From: JANQOH01 sp965242575
GTDB taxonomy: Bacteria; Pseudomonadota; Alphaproteobacteria; UBA7887
Direction: 5' to 3'
NCBI GenBank assembly: GCA_965242575.1
Contig: OZ251461.1
Location: 2,170,001-2,234,000, forward strand
Length of the DNA stretch: 64,000 nucleotides
Below the pieces are notes generated by a model. The model did no database searches and was not told where the DNA came from. It worked only from the letters and a program-made list of their open reading frames with translations. Below are positions 1-8,700 of the stretch, piece after piece. Position numbers and translations under genes: made by a program. The stretch's first letter is position 1, and the number at the start of each line of letters is the position of its first letter.

Positions 1-238
1 CCGGATATCCGGGAGAACGTAAGGGGGAGCGCCCTCGGGGCCGGTCTGTCCCGGGGCGGCGGCGTCCTCGCCAGCATCGTCGAAGCCGCCGCGTCGGTCG
101 ATATTTCCGCTTTTGTTCTTGACACGCGCCGCTCCCACCGGGTAGGGTAGGCGGCGTCCGCGAGGACGCTCCGCGCCGTGCCGAGGCCCGCCATATGCCG
201 CTATTCCCCGCCGTTCCCGCCGCCGCCGATCCCGCTCC
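1..238. other. No gene seen at left edge
   Basis: I find no coding frame with recognisable protein content. The stretch precedes a truncated restriction-methylase remnant and may hold its upstream region or the end of a gene cut by the window edge. Confidence 0.4.
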
Positions 239-721
239 GTGACTCCGGCCGCGTTCATCGCCAAGTGGCGGGCTTCGGAGTTGAAGGAGCGCTCCGGGAG
301 CCAGGAGCACTTCATCGACCTGTGCCGCCTGCTCGGCGAACCCACCCCCGCCGAGGCCGACCCGTCGGGCGAGCGCTATTGCTTCGAGCGCGGGGCGCGC
401 AAGGACACGGGCGCGCGGGGCTGGGCGGATGTGTGGAAGCGCCATTGCTTCGCCTGGGAGTACAAGGGCAAGCACGCCGACCTCGACGCCGCGTTCAACC
501 AGTTGCGGCGCTACGCGCTGGCGCTGGAGAACCCGCCGCTGCTCATCGTCTGCGACATGGCGCGGTTTCGCATTGGCGCCAACTGGACGAACAGCGTGAG
601 CGCGTCGCACGCGTTCGCGCTGGAGGACCTTGCGGAGGCTTCGGTCCGGGCGAAGTTGAAGTGGGCCATGTCGCGCGAACGGCGCTTTCCATCGCGCCGA
701 GAATGTTCTGCAATAGATTGA
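239..721 (+). pseudogene. Truncated MmeI-like restriction/methyltransferase, N-terminal fragment
   Basis: A GTG-started frame of 160 codons resembles only the N-terminal domain of MmeI/YeeA-type class I DNA methyltransferases (type IIL restriction-modification). Signatures are TPAAFIAKW near the start, EHFIDLCRLLGEPTP around residues 24-38, FAWEYKGKHADLDAAFNQL around 71-89 and PPLLIVCDM around 98-106. Full-length members are roughly 900-1000 residues, so the nuclease end, the methylase core and the specificity domain are missing. The last ~25 codons no longer look like the family. It is a relic of a restriction system at the edge of a defence island and cannot be active. Confidence 0.7.
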
Positions 722-914
722 TAATAAGGATATATTTCCGATAATCCGACCGCACGCCGACCATCGGCAGGCCGCCGGTCGTAAGCGAATTGGCTTCAAT
801 CGGCGCGCGTCTCGGCGCGCTCGCGGCCCCGAATCGCCGACCGCTGCTCCATGGCCACATCGCATCGCCCAACGCGATGTTCCCCTGTGCGCACTGTCCG
901 GACAGGCGCGCCAT

Positions 915-1053
915 TCACCATCGCTCGCGCAGCGCTTCATCGGTGTATCTTCGGAGCGGGGAGAGGAAGAAGTCCATGGCGCGGCGCTTTCCGGTGGTGA
1001 CTTCGACGGCGGCGGCCATGCCGGGGGCCAGCGGTCGCCCGGCGACCTGGACG
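915..1053 (-). pseudogene. HlyD-type secretion adaptor, C-terminal remnant
   Basis: On the minus strand about 45 codons ending in a TGA match the extreme C-terminus of type I secretion periplasmic adaptors (HlyD family). The key segments are LAPGMAAAVEVTTGKRRAMD and FLSPLRRYTDEALRERW, the usual 'PGM-x-a-x-V-x-I-x-TGKR ... LLSPL-x-RY-x-EALRER' end of that family. Upstream the frame dissolves into unrelated GC-rich sequence. The rest of the ~400-residue protein is absent, and no TolC or ABC partner gene is nearby. Confidence 0.65.
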
Positions 1054-1200
1054 GCTGCGCTCCTACGTGGCCACGGGGCGCTACGGCGCGGCGGCGGAGG
1101 CGCTGTCCCGCGCCGCCACGCTGGCGCCGGACGACGCTGACCTCGCCGCGTCATGGGGCGAGGCGCTGGTCCACGCCGCCGGCTTCGCCGCGGCGGGGGT
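1054..1200 (+). pseudogene. TPR fragment resembling CcmI (cytochrome c biogenesis)
   Basis: The frame reads LRSYVATGRYGAAAEALSRA followed by TLAPDDADLAASWGEALVHA. This is one tetratricopeptide unit of the kind found in the C-terminal half of CcmI/CycH. No start, membrane part or neighbouring ccm gene is present. It is fused in frame, apparently by deletion, to the isomerase remnant that follows. The assignment to CcmI rather than another TPR protein is an inference from one repeat. Confidence 0.45.
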
Positions 1201-1580
1201 GCGCGCGCTGGCGCCGTGGCGGGAGGCGGTGGACGCGGTGGGCTCCGCCGCGGCGTGGCGCCTCATGGCCGATTCCGGCCTCGCGCCGTCGTCGCTGTGC
1301 CGCGCCGGCCGGTTCCCCGCGCCCGATTCCGCCCGCCGCGCCGCCGCGCACGGCATGGTGGAGGATGGCGTCGCGGCGGGCCTGCCCCACGCCCGCGCCG
1401 CCGGCGTCCGCCTCGCACTGGAGCCGTTGCATCCGATGTACGCCGCCGGCTATGCGGGCCCCATCGAGGTGGAAATTTTCTCCGCCGAGAACCGGTGGCG
1501 CCGCAACCCCGTCGAGGTCGTCGCCATAGCCAAACGCCGCTTCGCCGATTGCGTGCGACGCGGGACCGGGCCGCCGGGCG
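1201..1580 (+). pseudogene. Sugar-phosphate isomerase/epimerase with internal deletions
   Basis: Segments of a xylose-isomerase-like TIM-barrel protein occur in the right order but with the middle missing. First comes VRALAPWREAVDAVGSAAAW then SGLAPSSLCRAGRFPAPDSA (N-terminal part), next LPHARAAGVRLALEPLHPMY (the metal-site Glu segment), and directly after that GYAGPIEVEIFSAENRW (C-terminal part). Intact relatives are about 260-290 residues; here about 125 codons remain. Two in-frame deletions, between 'AAAHG' and 'MVEDG' and between 'MYAA' and 'GYAG', explain the joined frame. It is non-functional debris. Confidence 0.6.
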
Positions 1581-1598
1581 CGCTTTACATCCCGTCCA

Positions 1599-1625
1599 CC
1601 TTACGATATGCTGCCCTTCGTAAGG
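1599..1625. promoter_or_regulatory. Palindromic operator upstream of vapBC
   Basis: CCTTACGA, 11 bases, then TCGTAAGG: a perfect 8-bp inverted repeat whose right arm ends 19 bp before the vapB start. AbrB-type antitoxins commonly autorepress through such palindromes, so this is the likely VapB(C) binding site. Binding is inferred. Confidence 0.6.
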
Positions 1626-1644
1626 CGGAAACGGAGGCGCGGTC

Positions 1645-1887
1645 ATGCTGGTCCGGGTTACGTCGAAGCGTCAGGTGACGTTTCCTGCGCAGGTTCTGGA
1701 GGCGATGGGCGTGGGGCCGGGCGATCGGCTTCGTCTGGAGAAGAGTCGCGACGGTTTCGTGCTGAGTCCGCAAAGAATCGACGCGGCCAGCCTCGCGCCG
1801 TTGCGCGGCAAGATCCGGCGCGACCGGCCGCCCTTCGATATTCGGACCTTCCGCGAACAGCCTTATGACCCGGCGCTACGGGATTGA
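1645..1887 (+). CDS. vapB: VapB-type AbrB/MazE-fold antitoxin
   Basis: This 80-residue protein starts MLVRVTSKRQVTFPAQVLEA, the swapped-hairpin AbrB DNA-binding fold (VTSKRQVTFP motif) that represses its own promoter. The C-terminal half (about residues 45-80) is polar and should wrap the toxin. It overlaps vapC by 23 bp, which suggests translational coupling. It lies downstream of a perfect palindrome (1599-1625) that probably serves as operator. The length is normal for the family. Confidence 0.85.
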   Translation: MLVRVTSKRQVTFPAQVLEAMGVGPGDRLRLEKSRDGFVLSPQRIDAASLAPLRGKIRRDRPPFDIRTFREQPYDPALRD

Positions 1888-2263
1888 TACGTCCGTCTTG
1901 TTACGGTTGCTGACAGGCGAGCCTCCCGACGAGTTCGCTCACTGCGTTCGCCGCCTCACCGCCCTGGTCGAGGACGAAGGCGCGGAAATCTTCGCCTCGA
2001 ATCAGGTTATCGGGGAGGCGTTCGTCGCTGCCCGTCACCATTACGGGGTATCCCGCGCGGACGCCCGCGCGGGCCTGCGCAGGCTGTTGCGCGGCGGGTT
2101 GGTCGCGCCGCAGGAAGGAATGGATGTTCTGGATATGCTCGACCGCGCCGCAGGCCCGGGTCTGCTGGATCGACTCATCGTCGGGGGATACGCCCGCGCC
2201 GGGCTGGAGGTTCTGACCTTGGATCGAAAAATGGCGGGATTGTCCGGCGCCCGGCGTTTGTAG
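1865..2263 (+). CDS. vapC: VapC-type PIN-domain toxin ribonuclease
   Basis: This is a 132-residue PIN domain. The acidic active-site residues are visible as GIDTSVLLRLLTG (first Asp, near residue 8), NQVIGEAFVA (conserved Glu, around 46) and LTLDRKMAGL (C-terminal Asp, around 120). VapC proteins cleave RNA, usually initiator tRNA or rRNA, when the partner antitoxin is lost. The start ATG lies inside the vapB coding region, the usual vapBC arrangement. The pair sits at the left boundary of the DISARM locus and may help maintain the island. Confidence 0.85.
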   Translation: MTRRYGIDTSVLLRLLTGEPPDEFAHCVRRLTALVEDEGAEIFASNQVIGEAFVAARHHYGVSRADARAGLRRLLRGGLVAPQEGMDVLDMLDRAAGPGLLDRLIVGGYARAGLEVLTLDRKMAGLSGARRL

Positions 2264-2281
2264 CCCGACGGCCGGGTAGAC

Positions 2282-5200
2282 TTGCCCTTGCGTCCAGCCC
2301 TCCGCCGCCCCAATCCCGAACCGGGCGCCATCGCCCACGTCCGCGGCCGCCGCTGGCTGGTCGAGGACGCCGCCGCGCCGCCGCGCGCGGGGGAGGCGAC
2401 GCTCGTCTCGCTGTCCTGCATCGACGACGACGCCCAGGGCCAGCCGCTCCGCGCGCTGTGGGAGCACGAGGTCGACGCCCGCGTGCTGGAGGACTCCGGC
2501 TGGGCCGGCGTCGCCGAAAAGGGGTTCGACGACCCCGAACTGTTCGCCGCCTGGCTCCGCGCGATCTCGTGGAACTGCGTGACGGCTACCGACCCGGACC
2601 TGTTCCAGGCCCCGTTCCGCGCCGGAATCCGCATCGAGGCGTGGCAGCTCGCGCCCTTGCGCAAGGCGCTGCGGCTGCCGCGCGTCAACCTGTTCATCGC
2701 CGATGACGTGGGCCTCGGCAAGACCATCGAGGCCGGCCTGATCGCGCGCGAACTGCTGCTGCGCCGCCGCATCGACCGCATCGTCGCCGCCTGTCCGCCC
2801 GCCATGCTCGAACAATGGCGCGACGAGATGGAGGCGCGTTTCGGCCTGTCCTTCGTCATCCTCGACCGCGCCTGGGTGGCGCGCATGCGCCGCGAGCGCG
2901 GCTTCGCGGTCAACCCGTGGACGCTCCATTCGCGCTTCCTCGTCTCCCACCGCCTGCTCGCCGACGAGGCGTACGCCTCCGGCCTGCGCGACTGGCTCGG
3001 CGAATTCGCGCCGCGCTCGCTGTTGATCCTCGACGAGGCGCACCACGCCGCCCCCGCGAGCGGCGCCCGCTACGCCGTCGATTCGCGGATGACCCGCGCC
3101 GTGCGCGAACTGGCGCCGCTTTTCGAACACCGCCTGTTCCTGTCGGCGACGCCGCATAACGGGCACTCCAACAGTTTCTCCGCGCTGCTCGAGATCCTCG
3201 ACCCGCAGCGCTTCTGCCGCGGCGTGAAGGTGCTCCCCGGGCAGCTCGAGGACGTCATGACGCGCCGGCTCAAATCCGACGTCCGCGCGCTGGTGGGCGG
3301 CTTCCCCGAGCGCGTCGTCGAGCGCATCGACATCGACGGCCTGCCGGACGACGCCCCCGAACTCGAACTCGCGCGCCGGCTCGACGCCTACCGCGCCGCG
3401 CGCGAGAAGCGCCTCGCCGACGCGCCCCCGTCGCGCCGCGCCGTCGCCGCCCTGGTGGCGGGCAACCTCCAGAAACGCCTGCTGTCGTCCATCGACGCCT
3501 TCGCCCGCACCCTGGCCGTCCATCGCCGGAGCGCCGCCCGCGCGCTGGAGGAGGCGAACGCCGCCGAGGACCTCTCGCGCGCCGAACTGGCGGCGCTCGA
3601 GGCGGCGATCGCCGGGCCCGGCGCCGGCGGCGCGGACGACGACGTCCACGACGAAGACGACTCCGGCGGCGCCCCCGGCGAGGACGGATCCGGCGACGCC
3701 CCGGACGACGCCCATCACGAACTCATCGCGCGCGCGACCGCGGTCTCCGTCCGCGCCGCCGGGCGCGCGGCGCTGGAGGACGAATTGCGCGCCGTCGACG
3801 CCATGCTCCGGATCGCCGAGGCGCATCGCCACGCGCCCGACCCGCGCATCCGCGAGATCGTCGCCTGGATCGACCGCCATATGTGCCCGGTCCTGTCGCC
3901 GCCCGGCGGCGCCCCGCCGCGCTGGACCGACCGCCGCCTCATCGTCTTCACCGAATACGAGGACACCCGCCGCTACGTCGAACTCCGCCTCCGCGAGGCG
4001 GTCGCGCACAGCGACTGCGCCGACGAGCGCATCGCCGCGTTCTCCGGCGCCACCCCGCCGCGCCGCCGCGAGGAGATCAAGCACGCCTTCGACACCGAGC
4101 CCGCTGATCGCCCGCTGCGCATCCTCGTCGCCACCGACGCCGCGCGCGAGGGGCTGAACCTGCAACGCCACTGCCGCGACCTGTTCCACTTCGACCTGCC
4201 GTGGAACCCGGGCCGCCTCGACCAGCGCAACGGCCGCATCGACCGCAAGCTGCAACCCGCCGGCAAGGTCGTGTGCCGCTACTTCGTGTTCCGCCAGCGC
4301 CCGGAGGACCGCGTCCTCGACACGCTGGCGCGCAAGGGGGCGCGGATCCGCGCGGAGCTCGGCAGCGCCGCTACGGTCCTCGACGACCGCGCCGCGGCCC
4401 GCATCGGCAAGGAGGGCCTGCGGCGCGACCGGATACCCGCCATCGCCCGCGCGATCGACGGTTTCGACCCCGGGGAGCGCCGCGCGACGGCGGCGGCCGA
4501 GCTCGACGGCGCGCGCCTCCGGCGCGAGGAGCTGGAAGCCGAGATCGACTCGCTGCGCACGCGCCTGGAGCGGTCGCGGCGGCATATCGACCTCGACGCC
4601 GGGCGGCTGCGCCGCGCCCTCTCCATGAGTTTGCGGCTCGCCGGCGCGCCCGCCATCGCGCCCCGCGCCGCGGCGGCGGAGGACGCGCCCGAGACCTTCG
4701 CCTTTCCCGCCGACTCCCCCGCCCTGGCGGCGGACCCGGGCTGGGCGCCCGTGCTCGACGCCTTGCGCGAGCGCCGCGAACGCGGCGAGGCCGTCGCCGA
4801 CTGGCGCCGCCGCGCCCGCGTCCGGCCCGTCGCCTTCGACCACACCGGCCGCCTGGGCGAGAACGCCGTCCAGCTCCACCTCGAACACCGCGTCGCGCAG
4901 CGCCTCCTCAACCGGTTCGCCGCGCAGGGCCTGGTCCACCATGACCTGTCGAAGGCGTGCCTCGCGGCGGCGGAGGACGCGGTCCCGCGCGTCGTCCTCC
5001 TGGGGCGCCTCGCCGTCTATGGGCCGCGCGCGGCGCGCCTGCACGAGGAGGTCGTTCCGGTGGCCGCGCGCTGGGTGGACCCCGCGCGGCGCCGCGGTCC
5101 GCTCGCCCCCTACGGCCGCGCCGGCCAGCGCAGCGCGCTGGACTCGCTCCGCGCCGCCCTCGACGCGGCGGGCGGCGGCGCCGTCCCCGGCCCCGTCCGC

Positions 5201-5584
5201 GACCGCCTCGCCGCATCGGCCCGCGCGGACATCGCCGCCCTGCGCCCGCATCTGGAATCCCGCGCCGCCGACGCCCTGCGCGCCGCCCGGTCCCGCCTCG
5301 CCGCCCGCGCCGCCGCCGAGAGCGCGGGCATGGCCGACCTCCTCCGCCGCCAGCGCGAGCGGATCGCCGCCGAGGCCGGCAAGGACGATTCGCAATTGGC
5401 CCTGGAGTTCGACCCCGCCGAGCGCCGCCAGCGCCAGGCCGACCGCCGCGCCTGGGCCCGCCGCCTCGACGAGATCGAGCGCGAGCTCGAGACCGAGCCG
5501 GCGCGCGTCGCCGAGTCCTACGCCGTCCGCGCGCACCGCATCGACCCTCTCGGCCTCGTCTATCTCTGGCCCCGCACCGGATGA
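2282..5584 (+). CDS. drmD: DISARM SNF2-like helicase DrmD
   Basis: This 1100-residue SNF2/HepA-like helicase is the signature first gene of class 1 DISARM anti-phage loci. Motifs in order: GAIAHVRGRRWLVED at the N-terminus; DDVGLGKTIEAG (Walker A, ~140); LLILDEAHHAAP (DEAH box, ~247); FLSATPHNGHSNSF (~286); an acidic low-complexity insert (~445-475); IVFTEYEDTRRY (~554); VATDAAREGLNLQ (~616); QRNGRIDRKLQP (motif VI, ~647). A charged helical C-terminal region follows. TTG at 2282 is the longest start, and TTG at 2288 is nearly equal, so the exact start is uncertain. The gene heads the drmD-drmMI-(insert)-drmA-drmB operon, 18 bp after vapC. Confidence 0.9.
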   Translation: MPLRPALRRPNPEPGAIAHVRGRRWLVEDAAAPPRAGEATLVSLSCIDDDAQGQPLRALWEHEVDARVLEDSGWAGVAEKGFDDPELFAAWLRAISWNCVTATDPDLFQAPFRAGIRIEAWQLAPLRKALRLPRVNLFIADDVGLGKTIEAGLIARELLLRRRIDRIVAACPPAMLEQWRDEMEARFGLSFVILDRAWVARMRRERGFAVNPWTLHSRFLVSHRLLADEAYASGLRDWLGEFAPRSLLILDEAHHAAPASGARYAVDSRMTRAVRELAPLFEHRLFLSATPHNGHSNSFSALLEILDPQRFCRGVKVLPGQLEDVMTRRLKSDVRALVGGFPERVVERIDIDGLPDDAPELELARRLDAYRAAREKRLADAPPSRRAVAALVAGNLQKRLLSSIDAFARTLAVHRRSAARALEEANAAEDLSRAELAALEAAIAGPGAGGADDDVHDEDDSGGAPGEDGSGDAPDDAHHELIARATAVSVRAAGRAALEDELRAVDAMLRIAEAHRHAPDPRIREIVAWIDRHMCPVLSPPGGAPPRWTDRRLIVFTEYEDTRRYVELRLREAVAHSDCADERIAAFSGATPPRRREEIKHAFDTEPADRPLRILVATDAAREGLNLQRHCRDLFHFDLPWNPGRLDQRNGRIDRKLQPAGKVVCRYFVFRQRPEDRVLDTLARKGARIRAELGSAATVLDDRAAARIGKEGLRRDRIPAIARAIDGFDPGERRATAAAELDGARLRREELEAEIDSLRTRLERSRRHIDLDAGRLRRALSMSLRLAGAPAIAPRAAAAEDAPETFAFPADSPALAADPGWAPVLDALRERRERGEAVADWRRRARVRPVAFDHTGRLGENAVQLHLEHRVAQRLLNRFAAQGLVHHDLSKACLAAAEDAVPRVVLLGRLAVYGPRAARLHEEVVPVAARWVDPARRRGPLAPYGRAGQRSALDSLRAALDAAGGGAVPGPVRDRLAASARADIAALRPHLESRAADALRAARSRLAARAAAESAGMADLLRRQRERIAAEAGKDDSQLALEFDPAERRQRQADRRAWARRLDEIERELETEPARVAESYAVRAHRIDPLGLVYLWPRTG

Positions 5585-5597
5585 CGCAAATGCCTTC

Positions 5598-5678
5598 CCT
5601 GGGACCGCCGGCGTCCCGCCGGCATGCGCGCGAAGCGCGCACAAGGCACAATGCCGGCGGGACGCCGGCGGTCCCGGG
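5598..5678. repeat. Long inverted repeat (GCCGGCG-type dispersed element)
   Basis: The left arm at 5598-5625 (CCTGGGACCGCCGGCGTCCC, then GCCGGCAT) is the near-perfect reverse complement of 5651-5678, with a ~25-nt loop. It could fold as a strong hairpin between drmD and drmMI. Single-arm relatives occur at 10686, 28797 and 29762, each right after a stop codon, so this is the most complete copy of a dispersed REP- or MITE-like element. Confidence 0.8.
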
Positions 5679-5705
5679 GGACGCGAGGCGACGGGAATAA
5701 CGCCG

Positions 5706-8700
5706 ATGGACCGCGAACGCGAAAGCATCCTCCGCGCGCACCGCGAATGGCTCGGCCTCGTCCAGCCCGAGGGGCTGGTCGTCGCGCCGTCGGTCATGGC
5801 CGACGCGCAGGTCGCGCCCGACCGCGCCGCCGGCCCGCGGCAGGCCGAATTCCGCGCCCTGCTCGACGACTCCCGCGCCGACCCCCTGCGCGTCCTCCGC
5901 GGCTGGCTCGGCTGGGAGGACGGCGACCTCGTCGACGCCGCCCGGCACCGCGATACGCTCGAAATTGCCCTGCCCGAACTGGGCGCCGTGCTGGCCCCGA
6001 CCCGGGCCGTCCCCGCGCCCGGAGGGGACGGCGCATGGACCATGCTCGTCCGCGTCGAGGACGGCGCCGCCGACCTCGACTCCCCGCCGCCGGACGCCGA
6101 CGGATGGGGCGCCAGCCGCCACGCCCGCTTCGAACGCCTGCTGCGCGAGACGAAAATCCCCATCGGCCTGCTTTGCTCCGGCGAGCGCATCCGCCTCGTG
6201 TACGCGCCGCGCGGCGAATCCGCCGGCCATCTGACCTTCGTCTTCTCCGAAATGGCCGCCGCCGCCGGCCGCCCCATCCTCGCCGCCTGCGACATGCTCC
6301 TCGGCGCCGGGCGGCTGTTCGCCGGCCCCGAGGAGGCGCGCCTGCCGGCGCTGCTGGCGCGCAGCCGCGAGGCGCAGGCCGAGGTCTCCACCCGCCTTTC
6401 GCGCCAGGTGCTCGCCGCGCTCCACGAATTGCTGCGCGGCTTCGCCGCCGCCGATTCGCGCGAGGGGCGGGGCCGGCTGGCGGCGCTCGCCCGCGAACGT
6501 CCGGACGAACTCTACGGCGGCCTCATCGCCGCGCTGATGCGCTGCGTCTTCGTCCTCTACGCCGAGGACCGCGGCCTCATGCCCCGCCACGAGGTCTATC
6601 GCGAACATTACGGCCTGGGCGGCCTGTTCGCCCGCCTCCGCGACGACGCCGCCCTCTGGCCCGACACCATGGACCAGCGCTTCGGCGCCTGGGCGCAGCT
6701 GCTGGCGCTGTTCCGCCTCGTCCACGGCGGCGGCGCCCACGGCGAACTCGTCTTCGCCGCGCGCGGCGGCGCCCTGTTCGACCCCGACCGCTTCCCGTTC
6801 CTCGAGGGCCGCGGCGGCGCGGACGGGGACGGCGCAGCGGTCCCCCTCGTCCCCGACTCCGCGGTCTGGAGCGTCCTGCGCAAACTGATGCTGCTCGACG
6901 GCGAGCGCCTGTCGTACCGCGCCCTCGACGTCGAGCAGATCGGTTCGGTGTACGAGGCCGTCATGGGGTTCCGCGTCGAACTGGCGCGCGGCGCCTCCAT
7001 CGCCGTTCGCTCGCCGAAACGCTCCGGCGCCGCCGCCGTCGTCGATCTCGACGCGCTTCTGGCGCGCGACGGCGCCGGGCGCGCCGCCGCGCTGCGCAAG
7101 GCGGCCGACCGCACGCTTCCCGCCGCCGCCGCCGCCGCGCTCCGCGCCGCGCGCAACCCCGCCGAAGCCGCCGCCGCGCTCGGCGCCCTGGTCGACCGCG
7201 ACGCCACCCCGCGCCTCGTCCCGCCCGGCGCGCCGGTCCTGCAACCCACCGACGCGCGGCGCCGCTCCGGCAGCCATTACACGCCGCGCGCGCTCACCGC
7301 CCCCATCGTCCGCGAGGCGCTGCGCCCGGCGCTGGCGCGCCTCGGCGCCAACCCCCGGCCGGAGGCCGTCCTCGACCTCAAGCTCCTCGACCCGGCGATG
7401 GGCTCCGGCGCCTTCCTCGTCGAATCCTGCCGCCAGCTGGCCGACCGGCTGGCGGACGCCTGGGCCGCGCATGGCGGCGCGCCGGCGGAGGCGGGCGACG
7501 ACCCGCTGGCGCATGCGCGCCGCCTCGTGGCCCGGCGCTGCCTCTACGGCGTCGACCGCAACCCGATGGCCGTCGACCTCGCCAAATTGTCGCTCTGGCT
7601 CGCCACCCTGGCGGCGGACCACGAATTCACCTTCCTCGACCACGCCCTGCGCCACGGAGACTTCCTCGTCGGCCTGTCGCGGAGCGCCATCGCCGCCGTC
7701 CACTGGAGCGGCGGCGAAAGCCACCACATGGCCTTCGCGCTGGTCCGCGACCGCGCCCGCAAGGCGGAGTCCGAACGCGCCCGCATCCGCGCCGCGGCGG
7801 AGAACATCGGCGAGGCCGCGTCGCGCCGCCTGCTCGACCGCGCCGATGAGTTTCTCGACGACGTCCGCCGCGTCGGCGACGCCGCCATCGCCGCCTTCTT
7901 CGCCGCCGGCAAGCCCCGCGCCCGCGAGGCCGAACGCGCCCGCGTGCTGGAGGCGCTGGAGCTCGGCGGCGCCCGCTGGCGCGACGCGCTCGACTCCCGC
8001 GCCGCCGCCCTGCGCAGCGGCGCGGCGTCCGTCCACCCGTTCCATTTCGAGATCGAATTCCCCGAGGTCTTCGACCGCGAGAACCCCGGTTTCGACGCCG
8101 TCGTCGGCAACCCGCCCTTCGCCGGCAAGAACACCGTCGCCGCGGCGAACGTCGCGCACTACCCGGAATGGCTGAAGACCGTCCACCCCGAAAGCCACGG
8201 CAACGCCGACCTGGTGGCGCATTTCTTCCGCCGTGCGTTCGCCCTGCTGCGCTCCGGCGGCGCGTTCGGGCTGATCGCCACCAACACCATCGGGCAGGGC
8301 GATACCCGCTTCACCGGCCTGCGCTATATCTGCAAGCATGGCGGCGCGATCCAGCGCGCCACCCGGCGGATAAAATGGCCCGGCGAGGCGGCCGTCGTCG
8401 TGAGCGTCGTCCACGTCGTCAAGGGCGAGCCGGCGCGGCCGGTCGTCCTCGACGGCCGCGAGGTCGAGCGCGTCACCGCGTTCCTGTTCCACGACGGCGG
8501 GCACGACGACCCGGAGCGGCTGGAGGCGAACGCGGGGAAGAGCTTCGTCGGCAGCTACATCCTCGGCATGGGCTTCACCTTCGACGACACCGACTCGAAA
8601 GGCGTCGCAACCCCGCTCGCCGAAATGCGGCGGCTGATCGCGGCGGATCCGCGCAACGAAGAGGTCATTTTCCCGTATATCGGCGGCGACGAGGTGAACA

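Noticed and set aside
1901..6391. A 1496-codon open frame on the minus strand across drmD/drmMI
   Set aside because: Antisense shadow of clear helicase and methylase genes; very GC-rich DNA suppresses stop codons. No protein motifs.
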